Assembly: GCA_035568175.1 (NCBI GenBank)
Contig: DATMON010000004.1
Span: 124,001-188,000, forward strand
Reading direction: 5' to 3'
Length of the DNA: 64,000 nucleotides
DNA from: AV40 sp035568175
Lineage (GTDB): Bacteria; Verrucomicrobiota; Verrucomicrobiia; Chthoniobacterales; UBA10450
The position numbers and the translations under genes were made by a program. Below, one piece after another: positions 16,804-25,632 of this stretch. The notes below the pieces were generated by a model. That model did not search any database, had not been told where the DNA came from, and worked only from the letters and a program-made list of their open reading frames with translations. Numbering within the stretch: the first letter of the stretch is position 1; the number at the start of each line of letters is the position of its first letter.

Positions 16804-17552
16804 GTCAGGATTTCCGGCCCATCTTTGGTAATCAGAACCGTATGTTCAAAATGGGCCGATCGCGTGCCATCAGCCGTTCGCACCGTCCAGCCATCATCCA
16901 GCAGCCGCACTTCCGCGCTTCCACTGTTGATCATCGGCTCGATCGCCAACGTCATGCCAGATTTCAATTTTGGTCCACTTCCACGTCGCCCATAATTCGG
17001 GATTTGCGGCTCTTCGTGCAATTTGCGGCCGACACCGTGCCCGACAAACTCGCGCACAACGGAAAATCCATTCCGCGCAGCTTCATCTTCAATCTCAGCA
17101 CAGATATCACCAAGCCGGACGCCCTCCGCGGCAATGTTGATCGCACAGTCGAGCGCTTTTTCGGTCACGCGCAAAAGCTGATCGGTCCGTTCGTCCACTA
17201 TTCCAACCGGCACTGTGGTCGCAGTGTCCCCCACCCAGCCGTCTTGAATCACACCGATGTCGAGTTTGACGATGTCGCCATATTGAATCCGGCGTTGACT
17301 GCCAATTCCGTGCACAACTTCATCATTGAGCGAGATGCAAATGTTGCCGGGAAAAACCCGGTGGCCAAGTCGATATCCGAGAAACGCGCTCTTCACTTTC
17401 GCTTCGTTCATGAAATCGGCTGCCGCCTCGTCCACTTCCTTCGTCGTGATTCCGGGGCGAACCAATTCGCTTACCCGGTCGAGAATGTCGCTCGCCGTGC
17501 GACACGATCGCCGCATCTTCTCAATTTCTTTTGCGCTTTTGATAGGGATCAT
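16776..17552 (-). CDS. map: Methionine aminopeptidase type I
   Basis: A 258-residue metalloprotease that removes N-terminal Met from new proteins. Metal ligands are visible: two Asp in DIGVIQDGWVGDTATT, His in FVGHGVGRKLHEEP, Glu in LAIEPMI and Glu in AHFEHT. No N-terminal zinc-finger extension is present. It overlaps adk by four bases (ATGA) and infA by 28 bases, within the secY-adk-map-infA block. Confidence 0.96.
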   Translation of the reverse strand: MIPIKSAKEIEKMRRSCRTASDILDRVSELVRPGITTKEVDEAAADFMNEAKVKSAFLGYRLGHRVFPGNICISLNDEVVHGIGSQRRIQYGDIVKLDIGVIQDGWVGDTATTVPVGIVDERTDQLLRVTEKALDCAINIAAEGVRLGDICAEIEDEAARNGFSVVREFVGHGVGRKLHEEPQIPNYGRRGSGPKLKSGMTLAIEPMINSGSAEVRLLDDGWTVRTADGTRSAHFEHTVLITKDGPEILTWRGKTQLK

Positions 17553-18208
17553 GCCGGAATTTTGTCTTCGATTAAACGTGAAATATCAGCAAATACCGTC
17601 TCGCGGTCGCGATTTCCGTCAATCCGACGCAAGATCGACATCTTACTGTAATAATCGGCAAGCGGTTGGGTTTTGGTGTTGTATTCGCGTAAGCGCGTTT
17701 GCAGAACACTCATGTCATCATCGCTTCGTCGTTCAAGTCGCCCTTCGCAATAAGGACAGATCGGACGGTCTGCAAATTTCGCGCTGTCCACACTCGTCGT
17801 AAAACCGCAGGTCCGGCACTGCAGCCGCCCGGAAATCCTTGCCCGGACTGTTTCCTCCGAAACGTCGAGCCAGATCGCCGCATCCAGCGAGGTATGCAGA
17901 CTGCTCAAAATAGATTGCAAACTTTCCGCCTGCGGAAGCGTTCTTGGAAATCCATCGAACACAAAACCGTAACCACCGTGCAAGCGCAGCCAATCTTCAA
18001 TCAGCTTGACAATGATTTTGTCCGGCACCAAATCGCCACGCTGCAGGATTTCCGCAGTTTCCAATCCGAGCGGCGTGCCCAAATCTCTTTCGCGACGCAG
18101 AATCGCGCCGGGAGACGTAACCGGAATCCCAAACTGGCGCGTGATCATTTCGGCCTGGGTTCCTTTGCCGGAACCGGGAGCACCGAGTAAAACGAGTCGC
18201 CGTTTCAC
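17549..18208 (-). CDS. adk: Adenylate kinase
   Basis: A 219-residue enzyme interconverting ATP+AMP and two ADP. I choose GTG 18208, which overlaps the secY TGA (GTGA), because the P-loop GAPGSGKGT then sits at residues 9-17. The NMP-binding region and FDGFPRTLPQAE are normal. The LID carries two Cys pairs (CRTC and CPYC), so it should bind structural zinc. The N-terminal stretch upstream of the GTG is not family-like and is antisense-like read-through of secY sequence. Confidence 0.94.
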   Translation of the reverse strand: MKRRLVLLGAPGSGKGTQAEMITRQFGIPVTSPGAILRRERDLGTPLGLETAEILQRGDLVPDKIIVKLIEDWLRLHGGYGFVFDGFPRTLPQAESLQSILSSLHTSLDAAIWLDVSEETVRARISGRLQCRTCGFTTSVDSAKFADRPICPYCEGRLERRSDDDMSVLQTRLREYNTKTQPLADYYSKMSILRRIDGNRDRETVFADISRLIEDKIPA

Positions 18209-19713
18209 TTCGACGCCAAAAACGCCGCCACTCCACCAATCACGATGATGGCGATGCCAACGTAGAGCCACATCAATGTCCGTTGCGCCGCGGCTTCGCC
18301 GCGAACATAAGCTGAGCGACCGGTGAACCCGCCGCGGACACGCCCTTTGCGAAGAAAACCGTCGTAATGCCGCTGGATCAAATGCGTTTCAACCTGGCGC
18401 ATCGTATCGAGCATGACGCCAACGATAATGAGCAAACTCGTGCCGCCGAAAAATTGCGCGGTCACCGTTGGGACGTGCAAACTCTGGCTGAGCAAACTCG
18501 GGAGCACTGCTATGATCGTCAGGAAAATCGCTCCCGCAAAGGTCAAGCGCGTCATGGTGAAATCGAGAAACTCGGCTGTCGGTTTGCCTGGACGGACGCC
18601 CGGAATGTAACCGCCATACTTTTTCAAATCGTCCGCGATCTGCGATGGTTGAAATTGAGTTGCAACCCAGAAGTAACTGAAGAAGAAAATCATCACTGCC
18701 AGGACGACATAATGCAGCCAGCCAGTCGAAAGCATCTCTGAAATTTGCCGCGCCGTCGGACTGTTTGGAAACGCCCAGCTCACGATTTGGTTCGGGAACA
18801 ACAAGAGCGCCCACGCGAAAATGATCGGCATCACGCCGGGATAATTCACTTTCAACGGCATGTATTGCGTATTGCCGCCGTATTGCTTGCGGCCGACCAC
18901 GCGCTTGGCGTATTGCACCGTGATTTTGCGTACCGCTTGCGTAATCGCGATCACGCTGGCGATGACCAAAAAGAGAAACGCGACCATCAGGACCAGGATC
19001 GCGGGATTAACCTGGCTCGTGCCGGTTTGCGCTGACGGCACAAATGTCTTCCACGCCTGCGCCAGTGCCGCCGGTAACCGCGCCACGATGCCGATGGTGA
19101 TAATCAACGAAATGCCGTTCCCGATTCCGCGCTCGGTGATTTGATCGCCGAGCCACATCAACATCAGAGTTCCGGTCGTGAGCGAAATCACTGTCACAAC
19201 GCGAAAAACCCATCCCGGATCGTCGACCAGCGGAATCCCCAACCGCGCAATCGTCTCCGGAATTCCCGGCAAGGCGACCCGATACGCTTCCGGATGCTGA
19301 AACGAGATTGCAAGCAGGTATCCCTGAAAAATGCAGAGCCCGACGGTCATGAACCGCGTGTATTGCATGATCTTTTGGCGACCGCCGTCTTCGCGCGCGA
19401 GTCTCCCCAATTGCGGAATCACGGCCGAAAGCAGCTGCATCATGATCGATGCGCTGATGTAGGGCATGATGCCGAGAGAAAAGATCGCGCAATTTTCCAG
19501 GGCGCCGCCGCTGAACAAATTCAACAAAGCGGCCAGATTGCCGCCGGATTTTTCAGTGAGCGCACTGCGAAACCATTCCTGTAATACGGCCTGATTGACT
19601 CCGGGCGTCGTGATTGCTGCACCGAGTCGGACAACGACTACGATGGCAAGGGTGAACAGAATTCGCCGCCGCAGCTCCGGTATCTTTACCGTGTTGAGAA
19701 AGGCCGAAACCAT
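18205..19713 (-). CDS. secY: Preprotein translocase subunit SecY
   Basis: The central channel of the Sec translocon, 502 residues with about ten membrane segments. Conserved landmarks are RRRILFTLAIVVVVRLGA, the plug-region glycine-rich stretch, NALMLMWLGDQITERGIGNG and YAKRVVGRKQYGGNTQYMPLKVN. The C-terminal RGRVRGG and a last hydrophobic helix are present. It sits after rplO as usual. The yajC and secDF genes of the same machinery lie at 34-37 kb. Confidence 0.97.
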   Translation of the reverse strand: MVSAFLNTVKIPELRRRILFTLAIVVVVRLGAAITTPGVNQAVLQEWFRSALTEKSGGNLAALLNLFSGGALENCAIFSLGIMPYISASIMMQLLSAVIPQLGRLAREDGGRQKIMQYTRFMTVGLCIFQGYLLAISFQHPEAYRVALPGIPETIARLGIPLVDDPGWVFRVVTVISLTTGTLMLMWLGDQITERGIGNGISLIITIGIVARLPAALAQAWKTFVPSAQTGTSQVNPAILVLMVAFLFLVIASVIAITQAVRKITVQYAKRVVGRKQYGGNTQYMPLKVNYPGVMPIIFAWALLLFPNQIVSWAFPNSPTARQISEMLSTGWLHYVVLAVMIFFFSYFWVATQFQPSQIADDLKKYGGYIPGVRPGKPTAEFLDFTMTRLTFAGAIFLTIIAVLPSLLSQSLHVPTVTAQFFGGTSLLIIVGVMLDTMRQVETHLIQRHYDGFLRKGRVRGGFTGRSAYVRGEAAAQRTLMWLYVGIAIIVIGGVAAFLASK

Positions 19714-19733
19714 TTAGAAAATTTACGCTGACG

Positions 19734-20318
19734 CTAGCGTTTCTTCGACGTCTTCTTTTTTGCTTTCGGCTGCGACTTCGCCGTCGATCTTCCCTTCGGC
19801 TTCGCTTCCTCGGATTCCGTCGCCCTTTGATCGACATCCTCCGCACTCGCCGTGGGCTTTCGCGCTGCCGGCTCGCGCATGGTGATCGTTCCACCGGCCT
19901 TCTCGATCTTTGCTTTGGCCGATTCGCTTACTTTATCCGCCTCGATCTTCAGAGCGTGCTTCAACTCTCCGTCGCCCAGAATTTTTATGCCCGCCACATT
20001 GCCACGCACGAGTTTCGATTCGCGTAGCAATTCTTCGTTCACAACCGTGCCAGCTTTGAATTCATTTAGATCCCTCAAGTTGATGATTGCGTAGGTCGCA
20101 TGAAAGGCCGCGTTATTGAAACCGCGCTTCGGCAAACGCCGGATGAGCGGCATCTGTCCACCTTCGAATCCGAGACGAATGCTGCCACCCGAGCGCGCCT
20201 TTTGGCCTTTGTGGCCTTTGCCGCTGGTTTTTCCGTGACCGGAGCTTTCGCCACAACCGAGTCTCTTGACCCGATGACGCGCGCCCGGACGCGGCCGCAA
20301 ATTATGTAGCCGCATCAT
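19734..20318 (-). CDS. rplO: 50S ribosomal protein L15 with C-terminal tail
   Basis: L15 core with RLHNLRPRPGARHRVKRLGCGESSGHGKTSGKGHKGQKARSG in its usual place (glycine-rich 23S rRNA-binding arm). The tail beyond about residue 148 is Lys/Ala/Ser/Glu-rich and adds roughly 45 residues. Its start overlaps the rpsE stop by four bases. rpmD (L30), normally between rpsE and rplO, is missing. Confidence 0.96.
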   Translation of the reverse strand: MMRLHNLRPRPGARHRVKRLGCGESSGHGKTSGKGHKGQKARSGGSIRLGFEGGQMPLIRRLPKRGFNNAAFHATYAIINLRDLNEFKAGTVVNEELLRESKLVRGNVAGIKILGDGELKHALKIEADKVSESAKAKIEKAGGTITMREPAARKPTASAEDVDQRATESEEAKPKGRSTAKSQPKAKKKTSKKR

Positions 20319-20887
20319 GTTGCTTGCACGGCCGCCTTCCCGTCGCCGCCTTTGATGCCGCGCACTTTGAAGATTTCATCTTTGCGTCGCAACGATTTCA
20401 ACGCTGCAATCGTCGCTTTGACGACATTTGCGTGATTGCTGGAGCCGAGAGACTTCGCCAGCACGTCGCGAATTCCCGCCGCTTCAACGACCGCGCGAAC
20501 ACCGCCACCAGCAATTACACCTGTTCCAGGCGAAGCGGGCCGGAGCAAGACTCTGCCGCCGCCGAATTCACCGATCGTCTCGTGCGGAATTGTGTTTTCG
20601 TGAAGCGAAACCTTTTCCATCGACTTCCGCGCCGACTCGGAGGCTTTACGGATCGCTTCCGAAACTTCGTTCGCTTTTCCGAATCCGACTCCAACGCTGC
20701 CATCGTGATCGCCGGCCACGATTAACGCGCTAAAACTAAAACGTCGTCCGCCTTTCACGACTTTGGCGCAACGGTTGATGAACACGACTTTCTCGGTCGT
20801 GTCGCCTCTTGCCGCCGGCGTTCGGTCCTGATGTCGGGAGTCTGGTCGTCTGCCTTGCCCTGGTCTGCCTTGTCCTGGTGCTGCCAT
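20315..20887 (-). CDS. rpsE: 30S ribosomal protein S5
   Basis: A 190-residue protein of the small-subunit decoding region. The S5 N-terminal double-stranded-RNA-like domain (EKVVFINRCAKVVKGGRRFSFSALIVAGD) and C-terminal domain (RPASPGTGVIAGGGVRAVVEAAG) are intact. The first 30 residues are a Gly/Arg/Gln-rich extension. Confidence 0.97.
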   Translation of the reverse strand: MAAPGQGRPGQGRRPDSRHQDRTPAARGDTTEKVVFINRCAKVVKGGRRFSFSALIVAGDHDGSVGVGFGKANEVSEAIRKASESARKSMEKVSLHENTIPHETIGEFGGGRVLLRPASPGTGVIAGGGVRAVVEAAGIRDVLAKSLGSSNHANVVKATIAALKSLRRKDEIFKVRGIKGGDGKAAVQAT

Positions 20888-20891
20888 GAAA

Positions 20892-21257
20892 TTAAAACTT
20901 TAATCCACCTTCGCGCGCCGCGTCGGCCAGCGCTTTTACTTTGCCTTGATATTGAAACCCGCCGCGGTCGAACACGACTTTATCGATCTTTTTTCCAAGC
21001 GCGCGCTCGGCGATCACTTTGCCGATCACCTCGGCGCTCGCGCGATTAGCGGCGGCTTTATTTTTTCCAAGCAGCTCCTTCTCGGCGGTTGAGGCTGCGA
21101 TCAGCGTCTTGCCTGCGTCGTCATCGATCACCTGCGCGTAAACATGCTTTCCCGAAAAGTAGATCGACAGGCGTGGCCGCACCGACGTGCCGGAAATTTT
21201 CTTCCGGATCCGCCGATGCAATCGCTCCCGAGCTGCTTTTCGATTGAACGTCGCCAT
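20892..21257 (-). CDS. rplR: 50S ribosomal protein L18
   Basis: A 121-residue 5S rRNA-binding protein from ATG 21257. Conserved parts are RIRKKISGTSVRPRLSIYFSGKHVYAQVIDD and the C-terminal DRGGFQYQGKVKALADAAREGGLKF. The rplF-rplR junction is TAA-TTTT-ATG; the open frame further upstream belongs to rplF sequence and is not part of L18. Confidence 0.97.
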   Translation of the reverse strand: MATFNRKAARERLHRRIRKKISGTSVRPRLSIYFSGKHVYAQVIDDDAGKTLIAASTAEKELLGKNKAAANRASAEVIGKVIAERALGKKIDKVVFDRGGFQYQGKVKALADAAREGGLKF

Positions 21258-21261
21258 AAAA

Positions 21262-21801
21262 TTACTGGACGGTCTTGCCTTCCTTGCGCCGAATCTGTTC
21301 GCCGGCGTAACGAACACCTTTGCCCTTGTACGGCTCCGGCGGATAGAAACGACGAATGTCCGCTGCCACCTGCCCTACGACTTTCTTATCCGCTCCTTGA
21401 ATCGTGATCTTGGTCTGATCCGCGACTGTGATTTTAATGTCCTTCGGGATCGGGAACAGGATCGGGTGCGAAAAACCTAGACTGAGATTCAAGTTCGTTC
21501 CTTGCACCGCTGCTTTGAAACCAACGCCCTCGATCTCGAGGTTTTTCGTAAAACCTTCGCTCACGCCGACGACCATGTTGTGCACAAGCGCGCGAGAGAG
21601 TCCGTGTAACGCTTTCACGCTTCGCGTTTCCGCCCCGCGCGCGATCGAGACGTGATTGTCCTTCACGCTCCCCGTGATTTGCCGCGGCAGTTTCCAATTG
21701 AGTTTGCCTTTTGGTCCCTCAACCGAAACGCCGCCGTCATTGTCGATGTTGACTTTGACTTTGTCGGGAATGTCGACCGGTTTGTTTCCAATTCGCGACA
21801 T
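21262..21801 (-). CDS. rplF: 50S ribosomal protein L6
   Basis: A 179-residue protein near the sarcin-ricin loop. MSRIGNKPVDIPDKV at ATG 21801 is the standard start. The duplicated L6 domains end in PPEPYKGKGVRYAGEQIRRKEGK. Upstream open sequence in this frame overlaps rpsH and is not coding. Confidence 0.97.
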   Translation of the reverse strand: MSRIGNKPVDIPDKVKVNIDNDGGVSVEGPKGKLNWKLPRQITGSVKDNHVSIARGAETRSVKALHGLSRALVHNMVVGVSEGFTKNLEIEGVGFKAAVQGTNLNLSLGFSHPILFPIPKDIKITVADQTKITIQGADKKVVGQVAADIRRFYPPEPYKGKGVRYAGEQIRRKEGKTVQ

Positions 21802-21806
21802 AAAAT

Positions 21807-22205
21807 TTACCAAACGTAGGCGAGCAACTCTCCGCCCACTTTTTGTTTCTTGGCTTCGCGGCCCGACATTACACCCCGCGAGGTCGATAAAATCACGGTT
21901 CCCATTCCTCCGAGCACGCGCGGAATTTCCCCGGCGCCGACGTAGCGCCGCAGACCTGGCCGGCTGACGCGCTTTAAACCCGCGATGGCGCAGGTGCGGT
22001 CGACCAGCTTGTTCGTGATCTTGATCCGCGGATGCGCGGCTTTCGTGTCCACTTCGTAATCGCTGATGTAACCTTCGTTCTTCAAAATCCGGATGACCTC
22101 GGCTTTCAGCTTCGAGTACGGCACGAAGATCTCGATCTTCTGCGCGCGCGCGCCATTGCGCATGCGAGCAAGAAGGTCTGCAATTGGATCTGTAACGGTA
22201 CTCAT
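21807..22205 (-). CDS. rpsH: 30S ribosomal protein S8
   Basis: A 132-residue 16S rRNA-binding protein and known autoregulator of spc operons in other bacteria. DPIADLLARMRNGA and the C-terminal GTVILSTSRGVMSGREAKKQKVGGELLAYVW are diagnostic. It follows rplE by five bases: the rpsN (S14) gene usually found between them is absent. Confidence 0.97.
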   Translation of the reverse strand: MSTVTDPIADLLARMRNGARAQKIEIFVPYSKLKAEVIRILKNEGYISDYEVDTKAAHPRIKITNKLVDRTCAIAGLKRVSRPGLRRYVGAGEIPRVLGGMGTVILSTSRGVMSGREAKKQKVGGELLAYVW

Positions 22206-22210
22206 GAAAT

Positions 22211-22819
22211 TCAGGCGGGTTGCTCCTGCCCAGCCGGTCCGCCTTCGGACGGACTCGCCGTGGCGAGCTTTTTCGCGCGATCGGAAAAAGGCATTCCCAA
22301 CTCACTCAAAAGCGATTTGGCCTCTTCGTCCGTCCGCGCGGTGGTCACAATTGTAACATCAAAACCAATGTTGCGCTTAATTTTGTCCATCTCGACCTCG
22401 GGAAAGATTGTCTGGTCAGGGACGCCAAGCGTGTAATTGCCGTTCCCGTCAAAACAACGCGGCGAAACGCCGCGAAAATCTCGGATCCGCGGGAGCGCAG
22501 CTTTAATCAGTCGCTCGAGGAATTCGTACATCCGATCGCCGCGCAGCGTCACCTTCGCCCCGATAATCTGGTCCTTGCGCAGTTTGAAATTGGCGATGCT
22601 CTTTTTTGATCGCGTCTCGGCCGGCTGCTGACCGGTGATCAGCGCCAGCTCCGCCTTTGCTTCATCCAAAGCTTGCTTGATGTCTGGCTGTGAACCAACC
22701 GAGGTGTTGATTACAACTTTGTTGACTCGCGGAATTTGGTGAACGTTTTTGTACTTATGCCGTTCGCGCAAGGCAGGCACCACCCGATCTTTGTAGTGAC
22801 GGTAAAATTCGTTTTCCAT
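22211..22819 (-). CDS. rplE: 50S ribosomal protein L5
   Basis: A 202-residue 5S rRNA-binding protein of the central protuberance. Core motifs VPRINKVVINTSVGS-type (here IPRVNKVVINTSVG), LITGQQPAETRSKKSIANFKLR and NYTLGVPDQTIFPE are present. About 20 extra Gly/Pro/Glu residues close the C-terminus. Its ATG overlaps the rplX stop by one base. Confidence 0.96.
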   Translation of the reverse strand: MENEFYRHYKDRVVPALRERHKYKNVHQIPRVNKVVINTSVGSQPDIKQALDEAKAELALITGQQPAETRSKKSIANFKLRKDQIIGAKVTLRGDRMYEFLERLIKAALPRIRDFRGVSPRCFDGNGNYTLGVPDQTIFPEVEMDKIKRNIGFDVTIVTTARTDEEAKSLLSELGMPFSDRAKKLATASPSEGGPAGQEQPA

Positions 22820-23118
22820 TACGCCGCCTTTTTCTCAGCCTCTTTCTTCGGCTTCGTTTTGGTTTTCTTCTCGGCCTTTTTCTCGCGCTCGATCAATTTC
22901 ACATTCGAGATGTGAATCGGACCTTCGCGCTCGGCGATTTTACCCTGCGGATTGTCCTCCGATTTGCGCAGATGCTTCTTGATAATACGCACACCTTCCA
23001 CCAGCACTCGGTGTTTGGCAGAGAGGACCTCGAGAATTTTGCCGCTCGAACCTTTAAAGTTTCCGGAGATAACTTCGACTTCGTCGCCTTTCTTAACGTG
23101 AAACCTGGCCCGGCTCAT
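22819..23118 (-). CDS. rplX: 50S ribosomal protein L24
   Basis: A 99-residue assembly-initiating protein with a KOW motif (KKGDEVEVISGNFKGSSGKIL). The C-terminal 25 residues are Lys/Glu/Ala-rich, longer than usual. It overlaps rplN by four bases and rplE by one. Confidence 0.96.
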   Translation of the reverse strand: MSRARFHVKKGDEVEVISGNFKGSSGKILEVLSAKHRVLVEGVRIIKKHLRKSEDNPQGKIAEREGPIHISNVKLIEREKKAEKKTKTKPKKEAEKKAA

Positions 23119-23480
23119 AAGACCTCCGGAGCGAGCGAGACGATTTTCATGAAATTGCGCTCGCGCAGTTCGCGCGCGACCGGACCGAAAATGCGTGTCC
23201 CGCGCGGATTCAAATCTTTATCGATAATCACGATCGCGTTGTTGTCGAACCGCAGAAACGAGCCATCATCACGACGAATTGCCTGTCGTGTCCGAACCAA
23301 CACCGCTCGTACGACTTCGCCCTTCTTAACCGTGCCCGTTGCGCTCGCTTCTTTCACGTTCGCGGTGATCACGTCCCCGATCCCGGCATAAAGCGTGGCC
23401 TTGCCGATCACGCCGATCATGGTCGCCATCCGTGCGCCGGTATTGTCCGCTACATCAAGTCTGGATCGAATCTGCACCAT
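23115..23480 (-). CDS. rplN: 50S ribosomal protein L14
   Basis: A 121-residue highly conserved protein beginning MVQIRSRLDVADNTGAR, with KKGEVVRAVLVRTRQ and DNNAIVIIDKDLNPRGTRIFGPVARELR. It forms the L14-L19 intersubunit bridge. The length and sequence are standard. Confidence 0.97.
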   Translation of the reverse strand: MVQIRSRLDVADNTGARMATMIGVIGKATLYAGIGDVITANVKEASATGTVKKGEVVRAVLVRTRQAIRRDDGSFLRFDNNAIVIIDKDLNPRGTRIFGPVARELRERNFMKIVSLAPEVL

Positions 23481-23485
23481 AAAAG

Positions 23486-23797
23486 TTATTTCTGGAGGAC
23501 TTCCACCAATCGCCAGCGCTTCAATTTGCTCAGCGGTCGCGTTTCCATGATCCGAACCGTGTCGCCGGTCTTGGCCTTGTTCTCTTCGTCGTGCGCATAA
23601 AATCTTCGAATCTGTTTCACAATCTTGCCGAACTTTGGATGCGGCACGCGGGTAATCGTCCGGACTACGATCGTCTTATTCATCCGCTCGGAAATAACTT
23701 CGCCCACGCGCGTCTTTCGAGCCGCGCGAGTGTACTTTGCTGGCAATGGCGGCGGTTGCGCGGTCGATTGTCGATCTTGTGCTGCTTGCTCGGCCAT
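23486..23797 (-). CDS. rpsQ: 30S ribosomal protein S17
   Basis: A 103-residue 16S rRNA-binding OB-fold protein. The core begins at about residue 31 (GEVISERMNKTIVVRTITRVPHPKFGK) after a 25-residue Ala/Gln/Pro-rich extension. GDTVRIMETRPLSKLKRWRLVEVL closes it. A copy of the 10-mer motif at 23769 lies in the extension, read there as Gln-Asp-Arg-Gln. Confidence 0.96.
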   Translation of the reverse strand: MAEQAAQDRQSTAQPPPLPAKYTRAARKTRVGEVISERMNKTIVVRTITRVPHPKFGKIVKQIRRFYAHDEENKAKTGDTVRIMETRPLSKLKRWRLVEVLQK

Positions 23798-23800
23798 AAA

Positions 23801-24037
23801 TTATTTCTTCTTCTTCGCCTTTGGTTCTGCGGCAGGAATGGGCTGCGGTTCCTTCGCGCGCCGGGAAAGAATGGTTTCGATCCGCGCCACATCGCGCCGC
23901 AGCAAACGCAAACGGCTCGGTTGCTCGAGCTGGCCGCTCTGCTGTTGCAAACGCAGATGCAAACGTTCCTGGCGAAGGTCGCGTCGCTTCGTCAGCAACT
24001 CGTCTGTGCTCATCTCGATTATTTCTTTAATTTTCAT
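23801..24037 (-). CDS. rpmC: 50S ribosomal protein L29
   Basis: A 78-residue two-helix protein at the peptide exit tunnel. MKIKEIIEMSTDELLTKRRDLRQERLHLRLQ and LRRDVARIETILSRR match the family. The last 12 residues are a Pro/Ala/Lys tail. Confidence 0.95.
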   Translation of the reverse strand: MKIKEIIEMSTDELLTKRRDLRQERLHLRLQQQSGQLEQPSRLRLLRRDVARIETILSRRAKEPQPIPAAEPKAKKKK

Positions 24038-24042
24038 CTTCG

Positions 24043-24468
24043 TTAGGCCGCGGCTACGTGGTGGCGGCTAATAAACTTGGTCCGCACCGGCAATTTATCC
24101 GCGGCCAATCGCAGCGATTCGCGCGCAACCGATTCGGTTAGACCGTCGAGCTCAAACAAGATATTTCCTGGTTTCACGGTCGCCACCCAAAACTCCGGCT
24201 GACCCTTGCCCTTGCCCATTCGCGTTTCCGGTGGACGCGCGGTGACTGATTTGTCCGGAAAAATCCGGATCCACAACTTGCCTTTGCGTTTCATGTTGCG
24301 GGTCAACGCCACTCGCGCGGCCTCGATTTGAGTGTTCGTGATCCACGCGCGCTCGAGCGTTTGCAGTCCGAACTCGCCAAAATTGATTCTCAGATTGCGT
24401 GAAGCAGTGCCCTTGCGGCTTCCCCGCTGGGACTTCCGATACTTCACTCGTTTGGGCATCAACGGCAT
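24043..24468 (-). CDS. rplP: 50S ribosomal protein L16
   Basis: A 141-residue protein at the A-site/peptidyl transferase region. PKRVKYRKSQRGSRKG, the basic GKLWIRIFPDKSVTARPPETRMGKGKG loop and the C-terminal ADKLPVRTKFISR are conserved. ATG 24468 is used; an in-frame ATG three codons later is also possible. Confidence 0.97.
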   Translation of the reverse strand: MPLMPKRVKYRKSQRGSRKGTASRNLRINFGEFGLQTLERAWITNTQIEAARVALTRNMKRKGKLWIRIFPDKSVTARPPETRMGKGKGQPEFWVATVKPGNILFELDGLTESVARESLRLAADKLPVRTKFISRHHVAAA

Positions 24469-24476
24469 AAATATTC

Positions 24477-25169
24477 CTAGGCTTCGACTGGTTCAGCTGG
24501 CGGCGGGGGCGGCGGAGCCATTGCCGCTGGCGCTTCGCTCGGCGCCTCTTCCTTCTTACACATCCAGCATTTCACGCCGATCTTGCCATAGACGGTGTTT
24601 GCTTCGGCGAAACCGTAGTCGATCGGAGTGCGCAAAGTGTGCAGTGGAACTTTGCCTTCGCGGTACCATTCAGAGCGCGAAATCTCCGCGCCGTTTAATC
24701 GTCCCGAGCAACGCAGACGAATTCCTTCCGCGCCAAAGTCCATCGCCGTTTGCACCGCTTTTTTCATGGCCCGGCGGTAAGCGATTCGACGCTCGATTTG
24801 CAACGACACGTTTTCGGCGACGAGCTGCGCGTCGAGTTCCGGTGTCTTGATCTCCTGGATGTCGATCTTGATTTGTTTGCCCTGCGCCATCTTCGAAATC
24901 TCTTCCGTCATTTTCTCGATCTCGGCGCCTTTGCGGCCAATGACGATGCCGGGACGGGCGGTGTGAATTGTCACGCGAATTGAATTCCACGCGCGTTCGA
25001 TCACAATTTTCGAGACGGCGGCGAATTGTAGCTTCTTCTTCACGTAAGCGCGAATCTCGAGATCGCTGTGCAAAAATGCGGGCAGCTCTTGCGGCGAGGC
25101 GTACCAGCGCGAACGCCAATCGCGGTTCACCCCGAGTCTGAATCCAATCGGATTAACTTTTTGTCCCAT
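24477..25169 (-). CDS. rpsC: 30S ribosomal protein S3
   Basis: A 230-residue mRNA-entry protein with a KH domain (RPGIVIGRKGAEIEKMTEEISK). MGQKVNPIGFRLGVNRDWRSRWYA at ATG 25169 is the canonical start; the open frame upstream lies within rplV. The C-terminal segment KIGVKCWMCKKEE has an unusual CxxC in place of the common VWIYKGE, followed by about 20 Ala/Pro/Glu residues. A lone CxxC is not enough to claim metal binding. Confidence 0.96.
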   Translation of the reverse strand: MGQKVNPIGFRLGVNRDWRSRWYASPQELPAFLHSDLEIRAYVKKKLQFAAVSKIVIERAWNSIRVTIHTARPGIVIGRKGAEIEKMTEEISKMAQGKQIKIDIQEIKTPELDAQLVAENVSLQIERRIAYRRAMKKAVQTAMDFGAEGIRLRCSGRLNGAEISRSEWYREGKVPLHTLRTPIDYGFAEANTVYGKIGVKCWMCKKEEAPSEAPAAMAPPPPPPAEPVEA

Positions 25170-25173
25170 AAAA

Positions 25174-25632
25174 TTATTTCTTGGCCGCTTTCGCAGTCTT
25201 CTTCTTACCTTTTTTCGCCCCGGCCGGTTTCTCTCCGCCTTCGCTCGCCTTCTTTTCCTGATCTCGTTTCGCCTTTTTCGTCTCGCGCGTCTCAATTGCC
25301 ACGTCGTCCGTCAAAACAATCCGGATGTGGCTGGTCCGCTTCAAAATCCGGCTGCCGCTGCCGCGGGCGCGCGGCGTCATTCGCTTGAAGGTGGGACCTT
25401 CGCCAACGACCGCTTCTTTCACGACCAGACCGTCAGCTTTCAAGTTCGCGTTATTCTCCGCGTTCGCGATCGCGCTCTTGAGCGTCTTGTTGATCAGGAA
25501 CGCCGCCTTTTTGGGCGTGAAAGCAAGGATGTCGAGCGCCGCCGAAACCGGCAGACCCTGAATCTCTCGGGTTACTTCGCGCACCTTAAATGGCGAAATC
25601 CGTGCGTACTTATATATCGATCTAATTTCCAT
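25174..25632 (-). CDS. rplV: 50S ribosomal protein L22 with Lys-rich tail
   Basis: A 152-residue exit-tunnel protein. YARISPFKVREVTREIQGLPVSAALDIL and the tunnel hairpin FKRMTPRARGSGSRILKRTSHIRIVL are intact. The tail after about residue 112 is almost all Lys, Ala, Glu and Gly, some 40 residues beyond the usual end. On its 5' side it abuts the non-ribosomal gene that ends at 25633. Confidence 0.96.
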   Translation of the reverse strand: MEIRSIYKYARISPFKVREVTREIQGLPVSAALDILAFTPKKAAFLINKTLKSAIANAENNANLKADGLVVKEAVVGEGPTFKRMTPRARGSGSRILKRTSHIRIVLTDDVAIETRETKKAKRDQEKKASEGGEKPAGAKKGKKKTAKAAKK